Below are positions 16,552-25,601 of a stretch of 64,000 nt of DNA, in pieces (within the stretch, counting starts at the first letter, position 1; each line of letters begins with the position of its first letter). This DNA is from Acinetobacter boissieri. Its GTDB lineage: Bacteria > Pseudomonadota > Gammaproteobacteria > Pseudomonadales > Moraxellaceae. The notes below the pieces were generated by a model. That model was not told where the DNA came from and did not search any database. It worked only from the letters and a program-made list of their open reading frames with translations. The stretch covers positions 124,001-188,000 of the forward strand of contig NZ_FMYL01000006.1 in NCBI RefSeq assembly GCF_900096955.1, written 5' to 3'. The translations under genes were made by a program, and so were the position numbers.

Positions 16552-16706
16552 TATTTTTTTATGAAAAATGATTTCAATTGAATAAAATAAACACAAAATA
16601 CTTATTTTAGCCGATAAAATAGACAAAAAATTAATAGTTATGAAAATCAGCGCGTAATACATCGCAACTTGCGTATGCTAAACTAAACTTTTAGGTTACT
16701 TTTTTA

Positions 16707-17024
16707 ATGGTTATGTCTTTACAGCAAAAACTGATTGAGCAATTGGGTGTATTATCTCCACTGCATCTAGATGTTATTAATGAATCTGCTCACCATGGTG
16801 GTTACTTCCCTGGTAAAGAATCACATTTTAAAGTCATTATTGTAAGTGACGTTTTTGAAGGATTACGCCTAGTACAAAAACATCAAAAAGTATATTCAGT
16901 GACCCAAAATTTACTAGTAGCACACGGCGGCCCAATTCATGCTTTGGCAATTCATGCCTACAGTAAAGCGCAATGGAATGGTCAAGTACCATCTAGCCCA
17001 GAGTGTGCACATGCTAAAAAATGA
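16707..17024 (+). CDS. bolA: BolA family protein
   Basis: 105 residues. HHGGYFPGKESHFKVIIVSDVFEGLRLVQKHQKVYSV is the BolA-like fold with its conserved His and the FKV.IVS segment. BolA proteins bind glutaredoxin-linked [2Fe-2S] clusters or DNA and affect stress morphology. An AGG lies about 11 bases before the ATG at 16707; a second in-frame ATG at 16713 is possible. A small membrane-protein gene follows closely and is probably co-transcribed. Confidence 0.88.
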   Translation: MVMSLQQKLIEQLGVLSPLHLDVINESAHHGGYFPGKESHFKVIIVSDVFEGLRLVQKHQKVYSVTQNLLVAHGGPIHALAIHAYSKAQWNGQVPSSPECAHAKK

Positions 17025-17040
17025 ATAGGAAAAATTGATT

Positions 17041-17445
17041 ATGGATTTATTCACGGCCTTAAAAATTGTACATAGTATTGCGATTACAGTTTTACTGATC
17101 AGCATAATTTTACAAAGTATTATTTTATTTCGACTACCGAACAATGATAAGGCATTTAATGTACCAAGCCGACAAAAAATTCTTATTGTTCAGCATAGTA
17201 TTTTCCTTTTATTGTTTATTACAGGCGGTATTTTACTATATTTAAAGCATTTTCAAGTTCAGCATTGGTTCTATGCCAAAGCGCTACTATTTGTAGTAAT
17301 TATTTCTTCATCGGTTAAAGCATTTAAAAAACCAAATCCGAATATATTATTAGTCCAACGTCGAGGTGGCATTGTATTGGCGTGGATTGCATTTGTTGCA
17401 ATTATTGCATTAGTTGTTGTTAAGCCAACTATTTTAAATGGCTAA
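17041..17445 (+). CDS. SirB2-like integral membrane protein
   Basis: 134 residues with four predicted membrane helices (about 7-27, 47-67, 73-90, 108-128) and little else. The arrangement (LFTALKIVHSIAITVLLISIILQS... LIVQHSIFLLLFITGGILL) resembles the SirB family of small inner-membrane proteins, whose function is unknown. The ATG at 17041 has AGGA 10 bases upstream; an in-frame TTG at 17035 is less likely. It begins 16 bp after bolA. Confidence 0.65.
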   Translation: MDLFTALKIVHSIAITVLLISIILQSIILFRLPNNDKAFNVPSRQKILIVQHSIFLLLFITGGILLYLKHFQVQHWFYAKALLFVVIISSSVKAFKKPNPNILLVQRRGGIVLAWIAFVAIIALVVVKPTILNG

Positions 17446-17535
17446 CATGTGGTTACATACAGCGACTAGTATTTTAAGCAGATAAATGTACATATTATAG
17501 ACATCTATTTCTTTAGTCCGAATAAGGAATGACGT

Positions 17536-17925
17536 ATGCAAATGATAAAAACAAAAGTAGCTATAAGTCTAACATTGATACTGCTACTTACAGGTTGTAT
17601 GACTGCATCTGTTAAACCCAATTATGTGTCACCTGCCATGTATCAAAATTTAAATTGTATGCAACTACAAAGTGAATATGATCGTATTCAACAATATATT
17701 GCTCAGGGCGTTACCCCTGCAAAACGTAATTTATTTGGTGTAGGACTTGGTTTAGGTGGTGGCTGGGGACGAGGAGGCTGGGGGTTCGGCCCATCACTTT
17801 CAGTAAATTTGGGCCAATCGAGAGAAAGTAAAAATACTCAATTGGCACAATTACTTGGACAACAAGATGCAGTGGTGCAAGCCGCACGCTTTAAAGCATG
17901 CTCTATAAGAGTGATACAAAAATAG
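17536..17925 (+). CDS. Small putative lipoprotein with Gly-rich segment
   Basis: 129 residues. A signal peptide ends in the lipobox LLTG-C (Cys at about 21), predicting a lipid-anchored envelope protein. A central segment is rich in Gly and Trp/aromatic residues (FGVGLGLGGGWGRGGWGFG, about 66-85), flanked by helical Gln-rich stretches with a C-terminal Cys. I do not recognise a family. It stands alone with its own ribosome site (AAGGAATGACGT) and a hairpin behind it. Confidence 0.75.
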   Translation: MQMIKTKVAISLTLILLLTGCMTASVKPNYVSPAMYQNLNCMQLQSEYDRIQQYIAQGVTPAKRNLFGVGLGLGGGWGRGGWGFGPSLSVNLGQSRESKNTQLAQLLGQQDAVVQAARFKACSIRVIQK

Positions 17926-17953
17926 TTAAATAAAACTATAATTTTGTATTTGT

Positions 17954-17992
17954 AATGGATGAATTTAATCCTTAGATAAATTTGTCCATTTT
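17954..17992. terminator. Hairpin between lipoprotein gene and hxlR
   Basis: A 14-bp inverted repeat with two mismatches (17954-17967 and 17977-17990) followed by TTTT-rich sequence lies between convergent genes; a probable bidirectional terminator. Confidence 0.5.
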
Positions 17993-18000
17993 AATTATTT

Positions 18001-18381
18001 CTAATGATTACTATTACTGTTCAACTTTTGGTTTTGAACCAATGCGATACCGTACTCTTTGCCCCATGATTTTAGCATTAAGATGACAGGTCTTAATGTT
18101 TCACCATGTTCAGTTAGCCCGTATTCGACTTTTGGTGGTACTTGTGGGTAAACAATTCGATAAATCAAATTAGAATGTTCTAACTCCCTTAGTTGCTTCG
18201 TTAAAATACGTGAAGTAATAGGGCCAAGTTTTCTTCTAATCTCATTAAATCTTAATTTGCCATCAAGTAAGTAATACAAAATGATTCCTTTCCCTTTACC
18301 ACCAATGAGTTCTAAAGTTGCTTCAACTGAACATGCTTCAGCTTGATATGATTCATACCTTGATTGTTTTACAGTATCCAA
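18001..18381 (-). CDS. HxlR-family winged-helix regulator
   Basis: 126 residues from the chosen start. The family signature is clear: ACSVEATLELIGGKGKGIILYYLL, LRFNEIRRKLGPITSRILTKQLRELEHSNLIYRIVYPQVPPKVEYGLTEHGETL. HxlR proteins are dimeric repressors or activators that often sense electrophiles through an N-terminal Cys; here a Cys sits in the EACSVE motif. I prefer a TTG start at 18381, which has AGGA 5 bases upstream; a TTG at 18420 would give 139 residues but lacks a ribosome site. It is divergent from the oxidoreductase gene and probably controls it. Confidence 0.85.
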   Translation of the reverse strand: MDTVKQSRYESYQAEACSVEATLELIGGKGKGIILYYLLDGKLRFNEIRRKLGPITSRILTKQLRELEHSNLIYRIVYPQVPPKVEYGLTEHGETLRPVILMLKSWGKEYGIALVQNQKLNSNSNH

Positions 18382-18471
18382 AATGTTCCTATATATCAAA
18401 AATGGTAGTACTTGCGTCAAATTCTATACATACTATACTCTTAACTCAATAATTGGATTGAGGCTTTAAAG
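18382..18471. promoter_or_regulatory. Divergent promoter region hxlR / oxidoreductase
   Basis: This 90-bp AT-rich gap must hold both promoters. It contains the imperfect repeat CTATACA-TACTATACT (about 18423-18438), of a kind bound by HxlR-family regulators. The operator call is tentative. Confidence 0.4.
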
Positions 18472-19485
18472 ATGAAAGGATTGGTTTTTGATGCGTCTAA
18501 TGAAACACCACAAATCGTTTTAAAAGAGATTAAAGATCCAGGGCAACCTCAAAGAGGTGAGATACGTGTTGCTATTCAAGCAAGCTCTTTAAACTTTCAT
18601 GACTTTATGGTGGCACGTGGCATTATGCCAACAGAAAACGGAAGGATTCTTTTGTCTGATGGTGCGGGTATTGTTGAAGCGGTGGGTGAAGATGTAACTT
18701 CTTTTGCAATAGGAGATCATGTTGTTTCAACATTTTTTCCACGTTGGTTGGCAGGTAAGCCAATGTCTATAGTCGGTAATTTTGAAAATACTCCAGGTGA
18801 TGGAATTGATGGTATGGCCACAGAGTTTGTTGTACGCTCTGAAAGTGCATTTACTAAAATCCCCCAAGGTTGGTCTATGCCCGAGGCCGCTACTATTACA
18901 ACTTCTGGCTTAACTGCATGGCGTGCACTGGTTACTAATGGTCAATTAAAAGCAGGCGAGACTGTACTGATCCAAGGTACTGGTGGTGTATCCATTGCTG
19001 CACTACAAATTGCCAAGGCTAAGGGAGCCTTTGTTATTGCAACATCATCATCCGATGAAAAGTTAGCGAAAGTCCATAATTTAGGTGCAGATGAGCTGAT
19101 CAATTACAAGACTACACCTGCGTGGGGCGATGAGGTATTACGTTTGACAAAAGGATTAGGGGTTGATCATGTTGTTGAAGTAGGTGGTCCAGTCACTATT
19201 AATGAATCTTTAAAAGCAGTAAAAGTTGGAGGCCATATTGCACAAATTGGAGTACTCTCTGGAAACGAGGCAAGTATTCCTATTGTTAGTCTTTTGGGTA
19301 AGCAGGTTCGGTTGCAAGGCTTAATTGTTTCGAGTGTTGAAGATCAAAAAGAATATATTTCAGCGCTTGAGGCTACTCAGTCACGTCCTGTAATAGATAA
19401 AATATTTAATTATACGGAGTTATCACAAGCATTTGATTACATGCAAAAAGGCAATCATTTTGGAAAAATTTGTGTAACTTGGTAA
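18472..19485 (+). CDS. Zinc-free medium-chain dehydrogenase/reductase (quinone oxidoreductase-like)
   Basis: 337 residues. The GroES-like N-terminal half (ASSLNFHDFMVARG) lacks the Cys and Glu zinc ligands of true alcohol dehydrogenases, placing it in the quinone oxidoreductase/enoyl reductase branch. The nucleotide-binding half carries AGETVLIQGTGGVSIAALQIAKAKGA (about 160-185). It probably reduces an alpha,beta-unsaturated carbonyl or quinone with NADPH. The divergent HxlR gene, of a family that often senses electrophiles, supports a detoxification role, though the substrate is unknown. A strong terminator follows. Confidence 0.82.
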   Translation: MKGLVFDASNETPQIVLKEIKDPGQPQRGEIRVAIQASSLNFHDFMVARGIMPTENGRILLSDGAGIVEAVGEDVTSFAIGDHVVSTFFPRWLAGKPMSIVGNFENTPGDGIDGMATEFVVRSESAFTKIPQGWSMPEAATITTSGLTAWRALVTNGQLKAGETVLIQGTGGVSIAALQIAKAKGAFVIATSSSDEKLAKVHNLGADELINYKTTPAWGDEVLRLTKGLGVDHVVEVGGPVTINESLKAVKVGGHIAQIGVLSGNEASIPIVSLLGKQVRLQGLIVSSVEDQKEYISALEATQSRPVIDKIFNYTELSQAFDYMQKGNHFGKICVTW

Positions 19486-19793
19486 GTATGAACAGTATTT
19501 AAAGGTAAGGTATATTGTATGGGAGATACCTTACCTTTTGAAAGCACCCTTATTTCTTAATGCTGTTTTCATAAGTACTAGTAGAATTACGACTTTGAAA
19601 ATAATGACTATGTACTCTTATATAGATCATCATTTTAAATAAATATAAATATACAAATTGGCATAGTTCAATCTCTTAAATGACTTAAAATTCACAATCG
19701 TGGCTACAAATTAAAGTCTAGATATACTCGACCTGTGAAAAATGTTACTATTGTGTGCTTCTTTTGTTCTTTAGCTTTCTATAGTTGAATCAC
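19486..19793 (+). other. 308-bp gap before guaA
   Basis: The first part is the terminator of the oxidoreductase gene. The rest is AT-rich and should contain the guaA promoter; I see no gene, riboswitch or other recognisable element. Confidence 0.6.
19501..19539 (+). terminator. Terminator of the oxidoreductase gene
   Basis: A perfect 13-bp stem, AAAGGTAAGGTAT with ATACCTTACCTTT, plus TTTT at the end, 15 bases after the stop codon. Confidence 0.85.
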
Positions 19794-21362
19794 ATGACGA
19801 CCAATACCCAAATTACTGAAGATCGCATCCTTATTCTGGATTTCGGTTCACAATACAGCCAACTGATTGCACGTCGTGTACGTGAGTCAGGTGTTTACTC
19901 TGAAATGTACGCTTTTGATATGTCTGAAGAAGACATTCGTGCATTTAATCCAAATGGTATTATTTTATCTGGTGGTCCAGAAAGTGTACATGAAGAAGGC
20001 AGCCCACGTGCGCCTGAAGTTGTATTTAACTTAGGTGTACCTGTACTAGGCATCTGCTATGGTTTACAAACCATGTCTGAACAGCTTGGTGGTAAAGTTG
20101 AAGCAGGCACAGTTCACGAATTTGGCTATGCAGAAGTCGATGTATTGGTGCGTGACGCATTGATTGGTGGCTTGCAAGATCAAGACAATCAACTTCACGT
20201 ATGGATGAGTCATGGCGATAAAGTCAGTAAAATCCCTGAAGGTTTTAATGTGACTGCAAGTACGCCAAGCTGCCCATTTGCGGCAGTAAGTGACGAAGCA
20301 AGACGTTTCTATGGCGTACAGTTTCACCCAGAAGTGACTCATACCACGCAAGGCCAAGCATTATTATCTAATTTTGTACACAATATCTGTGGTTGCCGTA
20401 GTCTTTGGACATCTGAACATATTATTGATCTACGCATAGAACAACTACGTAAACAGATTGGGCAAGAAAAAGTATTACTGGGTTTATCTGGTGGTGTTGA
20501 TTCTTCTGTTGTTGCTGCACTTTTGCATAAAGCAATTGGTGATCAACTTACATGTGTATTTGTAGACAATGGTTTACTTCGTTTAAATGAAGGCGAACAA
20601 GTCATGCAAATGTTTGCTGAAAACATGGGTATTCGAGTTATTCGTGCCAATGCGCAAGATCGCTTTTTAAATGCACTGGCAGGTGAAGTAGACCCAGAAG
20701 CAAAACGTAAAATTATTGGTCGTGAATTTATTGAAGTCTTTTCAGAAGAAGCACGTAAATTAGACGGCGTAAAATTTTTAGCACAAGGTACAATTTACCC
20801 AGACGTGATTGAGTCTGCAGCAAGTAAGCAAGGTAAAGCACATGTGATTAAATCGCACCATAATGTGGGTGGTTTACCAGATGATTTAGCCTTTGACCTT
20901 GTTGAACCATTACGTGACTTATTTAAAGATGAAGTCCGTAAGTTAGGTACAACACTTGGTTTGCCTCACAGTATGATTTATCGCCACCCGTTCCCTGGTC
21001 CAGGTTTAGGTGTACGTATCTTAGGTGAAGTGAAAAAAGAGTATGCAGATATTCTACGCCTAGCAGACGATATCTTTATGCAAGAGCTTCGTGCTAGCGG
21101 TTGGTATGATAAAACTGCTCAAGCTTTTGCTGTATTCCAACCCATTAAGTCAGTAGGCGTTGTGGGTGATGGTCGCCGTTATGCATGGGTAATTGCGCTA
21201 CGTGCAGTTGAAACGGTTGACTTTATGACAGCACGTTTCGCTCATTTACCATATGATTTAGTGGATAAAATCTCTACACGTATTATGAACGAGATAAAAG
21301 ATGTATCTCGTGTGGTCTATGATGTGTCATCTAAGCCACCTGCCACTATTGAGTGGGAATAA
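19794..21362 (+). CDS. guaA: GMP synthase (glutamine-hydrolysing)
   Basis: 522 residues, normal for GuaA. It converts XMP to GMP with ATP and glutamine in the cytoplasm. The class-I glutamine amidotransferase domain has the catalytic Cys in [11 protein letters not shown] and the His/Glu in FHPEVTHT. The ATP-pyrophosphatase domain has [12 protein letters not shown], and the C-terminal dimerisation domain ends in PPATIEWE. The ATG at 19794 ([20 protein letters not shown]) fits homologues; an in-frame TTG at 19785 is less likely. It is monocistronic, with its own terminator. Confidence 0.97.
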   Translation: MTTNTQITEDRILILDFGSQYSQLIARRVRESGVYSEMYAFDMSEEDIRAFNPNGIILSGGPESVHEEGSPRAPEVVFNLGVPVLGICYGLQTMSEQLGGKVEAGTVHEFGYAEVDVLVRDALIGGLQDQDNQLHVWMSHGDKVSKIPEGFNVTASTPSCPFAAVSDEARRFYGVQFHPEVTHTTQGQALLSNFVHNICGCRSLWTSEHIIDLRIEQLRKQIGQEKVLLGLSGGVDSSVVAALLHKAIGDQLTCVFVDNGLLRLNEGEQVMQMFAENMGIRVIRANAQDRFLNALAGEVDPEAKRKIIGREFIEVFSEEARKLDGVKFLAQGTIYPDVIESAASKQGKAHVIKSHHNVGGLPDDLAFDLVEPLRDLFKDEVRKLGTTLGLPHSMIYRHPFPGPGLGVRILGEVKKEYADILRLADDIFMQELRASGWYDKTAQAFAVFQPIKSVGVVGDGRRYAWVIALRAVETVDFMTARFAHLPYDLVDKISTRIMNEIKDVSRVVYDVSSKPPATIEWE

Positions 21363-21370
21363 TCCTGATA

Positions 21371-21399
21371 AAAAAAGAGTGCTTATGCACTCTTTTTTT
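21371..21399. terminator. Bidirectional terminator guaA / LOG gene
   Basis: AAAAAAGAGTGC-TTAT-GCACTCTTTTTT, a 12-bp stem with A- and T-runs on either side, between convergent genes. Confidence 0.92.
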
Positions 21400-21409
21400 A
21401 TGTTTGATT

Positions 21410-22003
21410 TTACATGACTACGTTTTCTGGTGCTTTTAAATTGTTTAACACCACATAGATTTCATTGATATTTGTACATACAATCACTTTTGCACGATGG
21501 TGAGCAGGTAGGAATCCTTCACTAACAGCATGGTCTAACTGAGCAATCAGCGCATCGTAATAACCATTTACATTATAGATCATCATTGGTTTTTGATGCT
21601 GCTCAAGTTGCCCCCAAGTTGCAATTTCTAAAATTTCTTCAAAAGTACCTAGGCCACCGGGCAGTGCAATAAATGCACTGGCACGATCTGCCATCATTGC
21701 TTTACGTTCATGCATTGTATTTACGACATGCAGTTCTGTCAGTTCAGTATGTGCTACTTCATAGTCCAACATAAACTGTGGAATTACACCAACAGTTTCA
21801 GCATTAAATTCAGAAAAAGTATCTGCAACTTGCCCCATAAGTCCAATACTTGCGCCACCATACACCAATCCAAAGCGATGCTCAGCTAAGCCTCGTGCTA
21901 ATTCAATGGCACTTTTTAGATAAATGACTTTGTTTCCTGCCCGAGAACCACAATAAAGTGCAACTAAAGGTTGTGTTGTTTTTACTTTGGCTATTTTGCT
22001 CAT
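21410..22003 (-). CDS. LOG-family protein (cytokinin riboside 5'-monophosphate phosphoribohydrolase type)
   Basis: 197 residues of the TIGR00730 Rossmann-fold family. The active-site signature is present: YGGASIGLMG near residue 50 and PGGLGTFEEILEI near 113-127, with R and E residues that bind the nucleotide. Members split nucleotide monophosphates into base and ribose 5-phosphate; in bacteria outside plant associations the physiological role is likely nucleotide salvage. The gene stands alone, convergent with guaA. Start MSKIAKVKTTQP is preceded by a plausible AAAGGAT ribosome site on the minus strand. Confidence 0.9.
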   Translation of the reverse strand: MSKIAKVKTTQPLVALYCGSRAGNKVIYLKSAIELARGLAEHRFGLVYGGASIGLMGQVADTFSEFNAETVGVIPQFMLDYEVAHTELTELHVVNTMHERKAMMADRASAFIALPGGLGTFEEILEIATWGQLEQHQKPMMIYNVNGYYDALIAQLDHAVSEGFLPAHHRAKVIVCTNINEIYVVLNNLKAPENVVM

Positions 22004-22357
22004 TTCATTTTATCCTTTGCATTTACTTTATCTTTAGCATGTTTTTTTACAAAGGGCAGTAGAAAGTACAGAATTTTAACCAATTACAACAATCTTTATT
22101 GATTTAGGAATACTGTTAGCCACTGAAAAGCATGCTTTAAGATCATGCCAATAAAAAATGATAAAAGTTAGTGAATTTACCATTAATCTTTTCTATACTG
22201 AAAATTCGTTTAACAACATTTTTATTAATATGAGTAGTGGTTGTAGACCCTCAACTGAAAAACCCCGAATTTTAAATGTACTTGCTTGCATACAGGCAAT
22301 TGCAGACAACACAGTAATAAAAGTAAATGATGCGACTTACATGCAGGAGCATGGGCA
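22004..22357 (+). other. 354-bp gap before the TerC-CBS gene
   Basis: No convincing gene; a 67-codon frame at 22158-22361 has no family resemblance and poor start context. TerC genes are sometimes controlled by the Mn2+-sensing yybP-ykoY riboswitch, but I do not find its conserved core here. The stretch should contain the divergent promoters. Confidence 0.5.
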
Positions 22358-23971
22358 ATGATATTTGAATGGATGTCAGACCCATCTGCATGGGTAGGTT
22401 TAGCCACACTTGTGGTTTTAGAAATTGTTTTAGGTATTGATAACCTCGTATTTATTGCTATTTTAGCGGAAAAATTACCGCCTGAGCAACGCAGTAAAGC
22501 TCGACTCATTGGCCTGACGTTGGCTTTGGCCATGCGGATGGTGTTACTTGCATCTATTGCTTGGGTTATTACACTCACACAACCACTATTTCATGTGTTT
22601 GACCAGCCATTTTCTGGTCGAGATCTTATTTTGATATTTGGCGGTGTATTTCTATTGTTTAAAGGTACGATGGAATTACATGAGCGCCTTGAAGGTAAAA
22701 TGCATGTCAAAGATGACAATCCTGTGCATGCTGCTTTTTGGGTGGTCATTGCGCAGATTGTTGTACTAGATGCTGTGTTTTCTTTAGACAGCGTAATTAC
22801 TGCTGTAGGTATGGTCAAACATCTTTCAGTCATGATGGTTGCAGTGGTGATTGCAATGGGTATCATGATGCTTGCGTCAAAAGCACTCATGAACTTTGTT
22901 AATCGACATCCGACAGTTGTGATGCTATGTCTTGGCTTTTTGATGATGATTGGCTTCTCATTGGTTGTGGAAGGTTTTGGTTTCCATATTCCAAAAGGCT
23001 ACTTATACGCTGCCATCGGCTTCTCAGTCATGATTGAGTTTTTAAATCAAATGACACGCCGTAACCAAGAAAAATTGGTGACAACCAATGACTTACGCTT
23101 TAAAACAGCATCGGCTGTGATGCGTATGTTGGGTGGTAAACCAAAACAAAAACACAATCAAAATACAGACCACCATAACCATGGTGATAGCGATGTACTG
23201 GCAACGCGTGCATTGGCAGATGAGCTGTTTGATGACGAAAACAGTACTTATCACAGTGTCATGGTACAAGGTGTATTGGGTTTATCTGAACGACCTGTGA
23301 AATCGATTATGACACCACGTCCAGATATCGATTGGATTGATTTAGCAACAGATGCTCAAGATATACAAACACGTCTGATGCAGATGAGTCATTCCCGAAT
23401 TATTTTTGCACACGGTGAATTAGATAACCTTGCGGGTATTGCGCTTACACATAAATTATTGAATGAATATGTGGAACACGAACAGTTTAATATTGAACAA
23501 AACTTACGTGAACCAATGATCGTACATGAAAATGCACCTGTGTTGATGGTCTTAGAACAATTACGTCAAGCACCATTACAAATGGCAATTGTACTCAATG
23601 AATATGGTTCGATTGAAGGTTTAGTGACACCCATTGATATTTTAGAAGCAATTGCAGGTGAATTTCCTGATGAAGATGAAATGGAAGCGGTTGCAGAAAG
23701 TCTTGAAGATGGCTCGCTTATTTTAGAAGGCTCAACAGATATTCGACATTTATCATTACTGTTAAGTAAAGATCTTGTAGATGATAATGAAGAATATTCA
23801 ACTTTATCTGGTTATTTATTCATGCATTTGGGACATTTGCCTGATAATGGTGCTTTTGTGGTTGCAGATGGATATCGCTTTGAAATTGTGACAATGGATG
23901 GTCATAAAATTGAAAAAGTACATATTACTGCTATTGAGGAACCAGACAATGATCGTTCAAAAGACAGTTAA
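22358..23971 (+). CDS. TerC-family membrane protein fused to CBS and CorC/HlyC domains
   Basis: 537 residues. The N-terminal TerC domain (about 1-235) has seven or so membrane helices with the acidic motifs [16 protein letters not shown] and [18 protein letters not shown], typical of metal-handling transporters. A His-rich linker ([17 protein letters not shown], about 264-280) follows, then a CBS pair (about 305-425) and a CorC_HlyC domain (about 440-525). This is the YoaE/YegH architecture; export or control of Mn2+ or another divalent ion is the likely role. The ATG at 22358 has CAGGAG about 8 bases upstream. A strong terminator follows. Confidence 0.88.
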   Translation: MIFEWMSDPSAWVGLATLVVLEIVLGIDNLVFIAILAEKLPPEQRSKARLIGLTLALAMRMVLLASIAWVITLTQPLFHVFDQPFSGRDLILIFGGVFLLFKGTMELHERLEGKMHVKDDNPVHAAFWVVIAQIVVLDAVFSLDSVITAVGMVKHLSVMMVAVVIAMGIMMLASKALMNFVNRHPTVVMLCLGFLMMIGFSLVVEGFGFHIPKGYLYAAIGFSVMIEFLNQMTRRNQEKLVTTNDLRFKTASAVMRMLGGKPKQKHNQNTDHHNHGDSDVLATRALADELFDDENSTYHSVMVQGVLGLSERPVKSIMTPRPDIDWIDLATDAQDIQTRLMQMSHSRIIFAHGELDNLAGIALTHKLLNEYVEHEQFNIEQNLREPMIVHENAPVLMVLEQLRQAPLQMAIVLNEYGSIEGLVTPIDILEAIAGEFPDEDEMEAVAESLEDGSLILEGSTDIRHLSLLLSKDLVDDNEEYSTLSGYLFMHLGHLPDNGAFVVADGYRFEIVTMDGHKIEKVHITAIEEPDNDRSKDS

Positions 23972-23990
23972 TGAAGGATAGAAATATAAT

Positions 23991-24022
23991 AAAAAAAGCC
24001 TTTTCTTGAAAAGGCTTTTTTT
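23991..24022 (+). terminator. Terminator of the TerC-CBS gene
   Basis: AAAAAAAGCCTTTT-CTTG-AAAAGGCTTTTTTT, a 14-bp perfect stem with flanking T-run. Confidence 0.93.
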
Positions 24023-24214
24023 ATGACGAAAAATCTTTGATTAATTAATGTCTTATAGGGCTTTAATGAATTGATTTGAATAAGATATTTGAAGTATATA
24101 CCTATGATTATTGTTAACTCGAATAAAAATAAGCTTTAGTAAAGTGCTTTATAAAAATTAAATAAAACAACATAAAACTTATTTAAGTGAATTTTAATTT
24201 ATTTGTGGAATGTA

Positions 24215-24231
24215 TTGGTACGTTTATTGCT
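24215..24231 (+). promoter_or_regulatory. Sigma-54 (-24/-12) promoter of the transporter-amidohydrolase-SDR operon
   Basis: TTGGTACG-TTTA-TTGCT matches the RpoN consensus TTGGCACG-N4-TTGCW at all but one position, with GG and GC 12 bp apart. Transcription would begin near 24242, about 75 bases before the GTG start. A palindrome at 24177-24188 is too close to be a typical enhancer site, and no activator gene lies nearby. Confidence 0.72.
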
Positions 24232-24317
24232 CATCTTCATATTCATGGATAGATATTGATCTACTTTGATAGGTGTTTTTATTAAATATCCCCTTTATAA
24301 AAGATGAGGAATTTGAC

Positions 24318-25601
24318 GTGAGTGAAGTAGAAACCCGTCGTAAAGCAGTATTAGCAACTGTTATTGGTAATGGGATGGAATGGTTTGACTTTACCATTTA
24401 TAGTTTTATGGCCGTCACTATCGGTAAATTATTTTTTCCCAGTGGGAACGATGTTACATCTTACTTATTGGCTTTAGCCACTTTTGGGGTTGGCTTTTTT
24501 ATGCGACCTGTGGGTGGGATTATTTTAGGGAGCTATGGTGACAGATTTGGGCGAAAATCTGCGTTATCACTCACTGTAATTCTAATGGCGTTGGGTACAT
24601 TTCTCATCGCCATTGCACCGACCTATGAGCAGATTGGTATTTTCGCACCATTTATTATTGTCATTGCACGCCTATTACAAGGGTTCTCTGCTGGTGGAGA
24701 AATGGGTACAGCGACTGCCTTTCTAACCGAGCATGCACCTGAAAATAAAAAAGCATATTATTCAAGTTGGATTCAGGTCAGCGTTGGTATTGCTATTCTT
24801 TTGGGTTCACTGGTCGGTATGTGTTTAACCTTGTTTCTTACTCAAAGCCAATTGGAAAGCTGGGGCTGGCGTATTCCATTTATTATTGGAACATTAATTG
24901 GTCCAATTGGGGTATATATTCGTACGAAAGTCGAAGAACCAGAAACGTTTACAAAGACGAAACCATTAAAATCACCTATTCGTGAAGTTTTTATTAATTA
25001 TAAAAAAGAAGTCACGATTGGATTTATGTTGGTTGTTTTATGGACAGTATTTACTTACGCAATCTTATTTTATGTCCCATCGTATAGCAGTCGAATACTT
25101 GGTCTATCTAAAACTGATGGTTTTATTTGTGGCATGGTTGGTGGGTTTGCATTGATTTGTTTTACGCCAATAGTTGGTTATTACGCTGATAAGGTGGGTC
25201 GTCGTCCATTTTTATTATCTTCAGCCATTTTAACGCTTTTGTTGACGTACCCTCTATTTAATTTTATTAACTTATATCCATCTTTAACTTCAGTCATCGT
25301 GTTTCAACTGGTAATGGGTGCTTTAATTTCAGGTTATATTGGTGCTATTTTAGCTGTGTTTAATGAGCTTTTACCTACAGAAGTATTGTCATCTGGAGTG
25401 TCAATTGCCTATAACTTTGCTGTAACCATCTTTGGTGGGTTTGCAACTTTTATTATTACATGGTTAGTCGCAACTACTGGAGATAACATTGCACCAGCGT
25501 ATTATATTATGGCAGCTGCACTGATTAGTAGTGTAGGCGCTTACTTATATCGTGAGTCTAAAACTGATAACAATACTGTAAAGAGTAAACCTTATGCCTA
25601 A
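24318..25601 (+). CDS. MFS transporter, metabolite:H+ symporter (MHS) family
   Basis: 427 residues from the GTG at 24318, with GAGGA 7 bases before it. An in-frame GTG at 24273 lacks a ribosome site. Twelve membrane helices are expected. MHS-type signatures are ATVIGNGMEWFDFTIYSFMAV in helix 1, GSYGDRFGRKSAL in loop 2-3 and ARLLQGFSAGGEMGTATAFL in helix 4. The family (ProP, KgtP, CitH relatives) imports organic acids or betaine-like solutes. The stop overlaps the amidohydrolase start by 8 bp, so its cargo is probably that enzyme's substrate. The operon lies behind a sigma-54 promoter. Confidence 0.87.
   Translation: MSEVETRRKAVLATVIGNGMEWFDFTIYSFMAVTIGKLFFPSGNDVTSYLLALATFGVGFFMRPVGGIILGSYGDRFGRKSALSLTVILMALGTFLIAIAPTYEQIGIFAPFIIVIARLLQGFSAGGEMGTATAFLTEHAPENKKAYYSSWIQVSVGIAILLGSLVGMCLTLFLTQSQLESWGWRIPFIIGTLIGPIGVYIRTKVEEPETFTKTKPLKSPIREVFINYKKEVTIGFMLVVLWTVFTYAILFYVPSYSSRILGLSKTDGFICGMVGGFALICFTPIVGYYADKVGRRPFLLSSAILTLLLTYPLFNFINLYPSLTSVIVFQLVMGALISGYIGAILAVFNELLPTEVLSSGVSIAYNFAVTIFGGFATFIITWLVATTGDNIAPAYYIMAAALISSVGAYLYRESKTDNNTVKSKPYA

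Larger units (their letters stand above)
23972..24317 (+). other. 346-bp gap with terminator and sigma-54 promoter
   Basis: It holds the TerC terminator (23991-24022), a small palindrome ACTTA-TT-TAAGT at 24177-24188, the sigma-54 promoter at 24215-24231 and a leader of about 75 bases before the transporter start. Confidence 0.65.

Noticed and set aside
18611..18616. TGGCAC matches resembling -24 boxes inside coding regions (also in the esterase and methylase genes)
   Set aside because: They lie within genes and lack a correctly spaced -12 TTGC.
22004..22357. yybP-ykoY manganese riboswitch upstream of TerC
   Set aside because: The conserved core elements of that riboswitch are not visible; only AT-rich DNA is seen.
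22158..22361. 67-codon frame before the TerC gene
   Set aside because: Overlaps the TerC start, has no recognisable sequence and weak start context.
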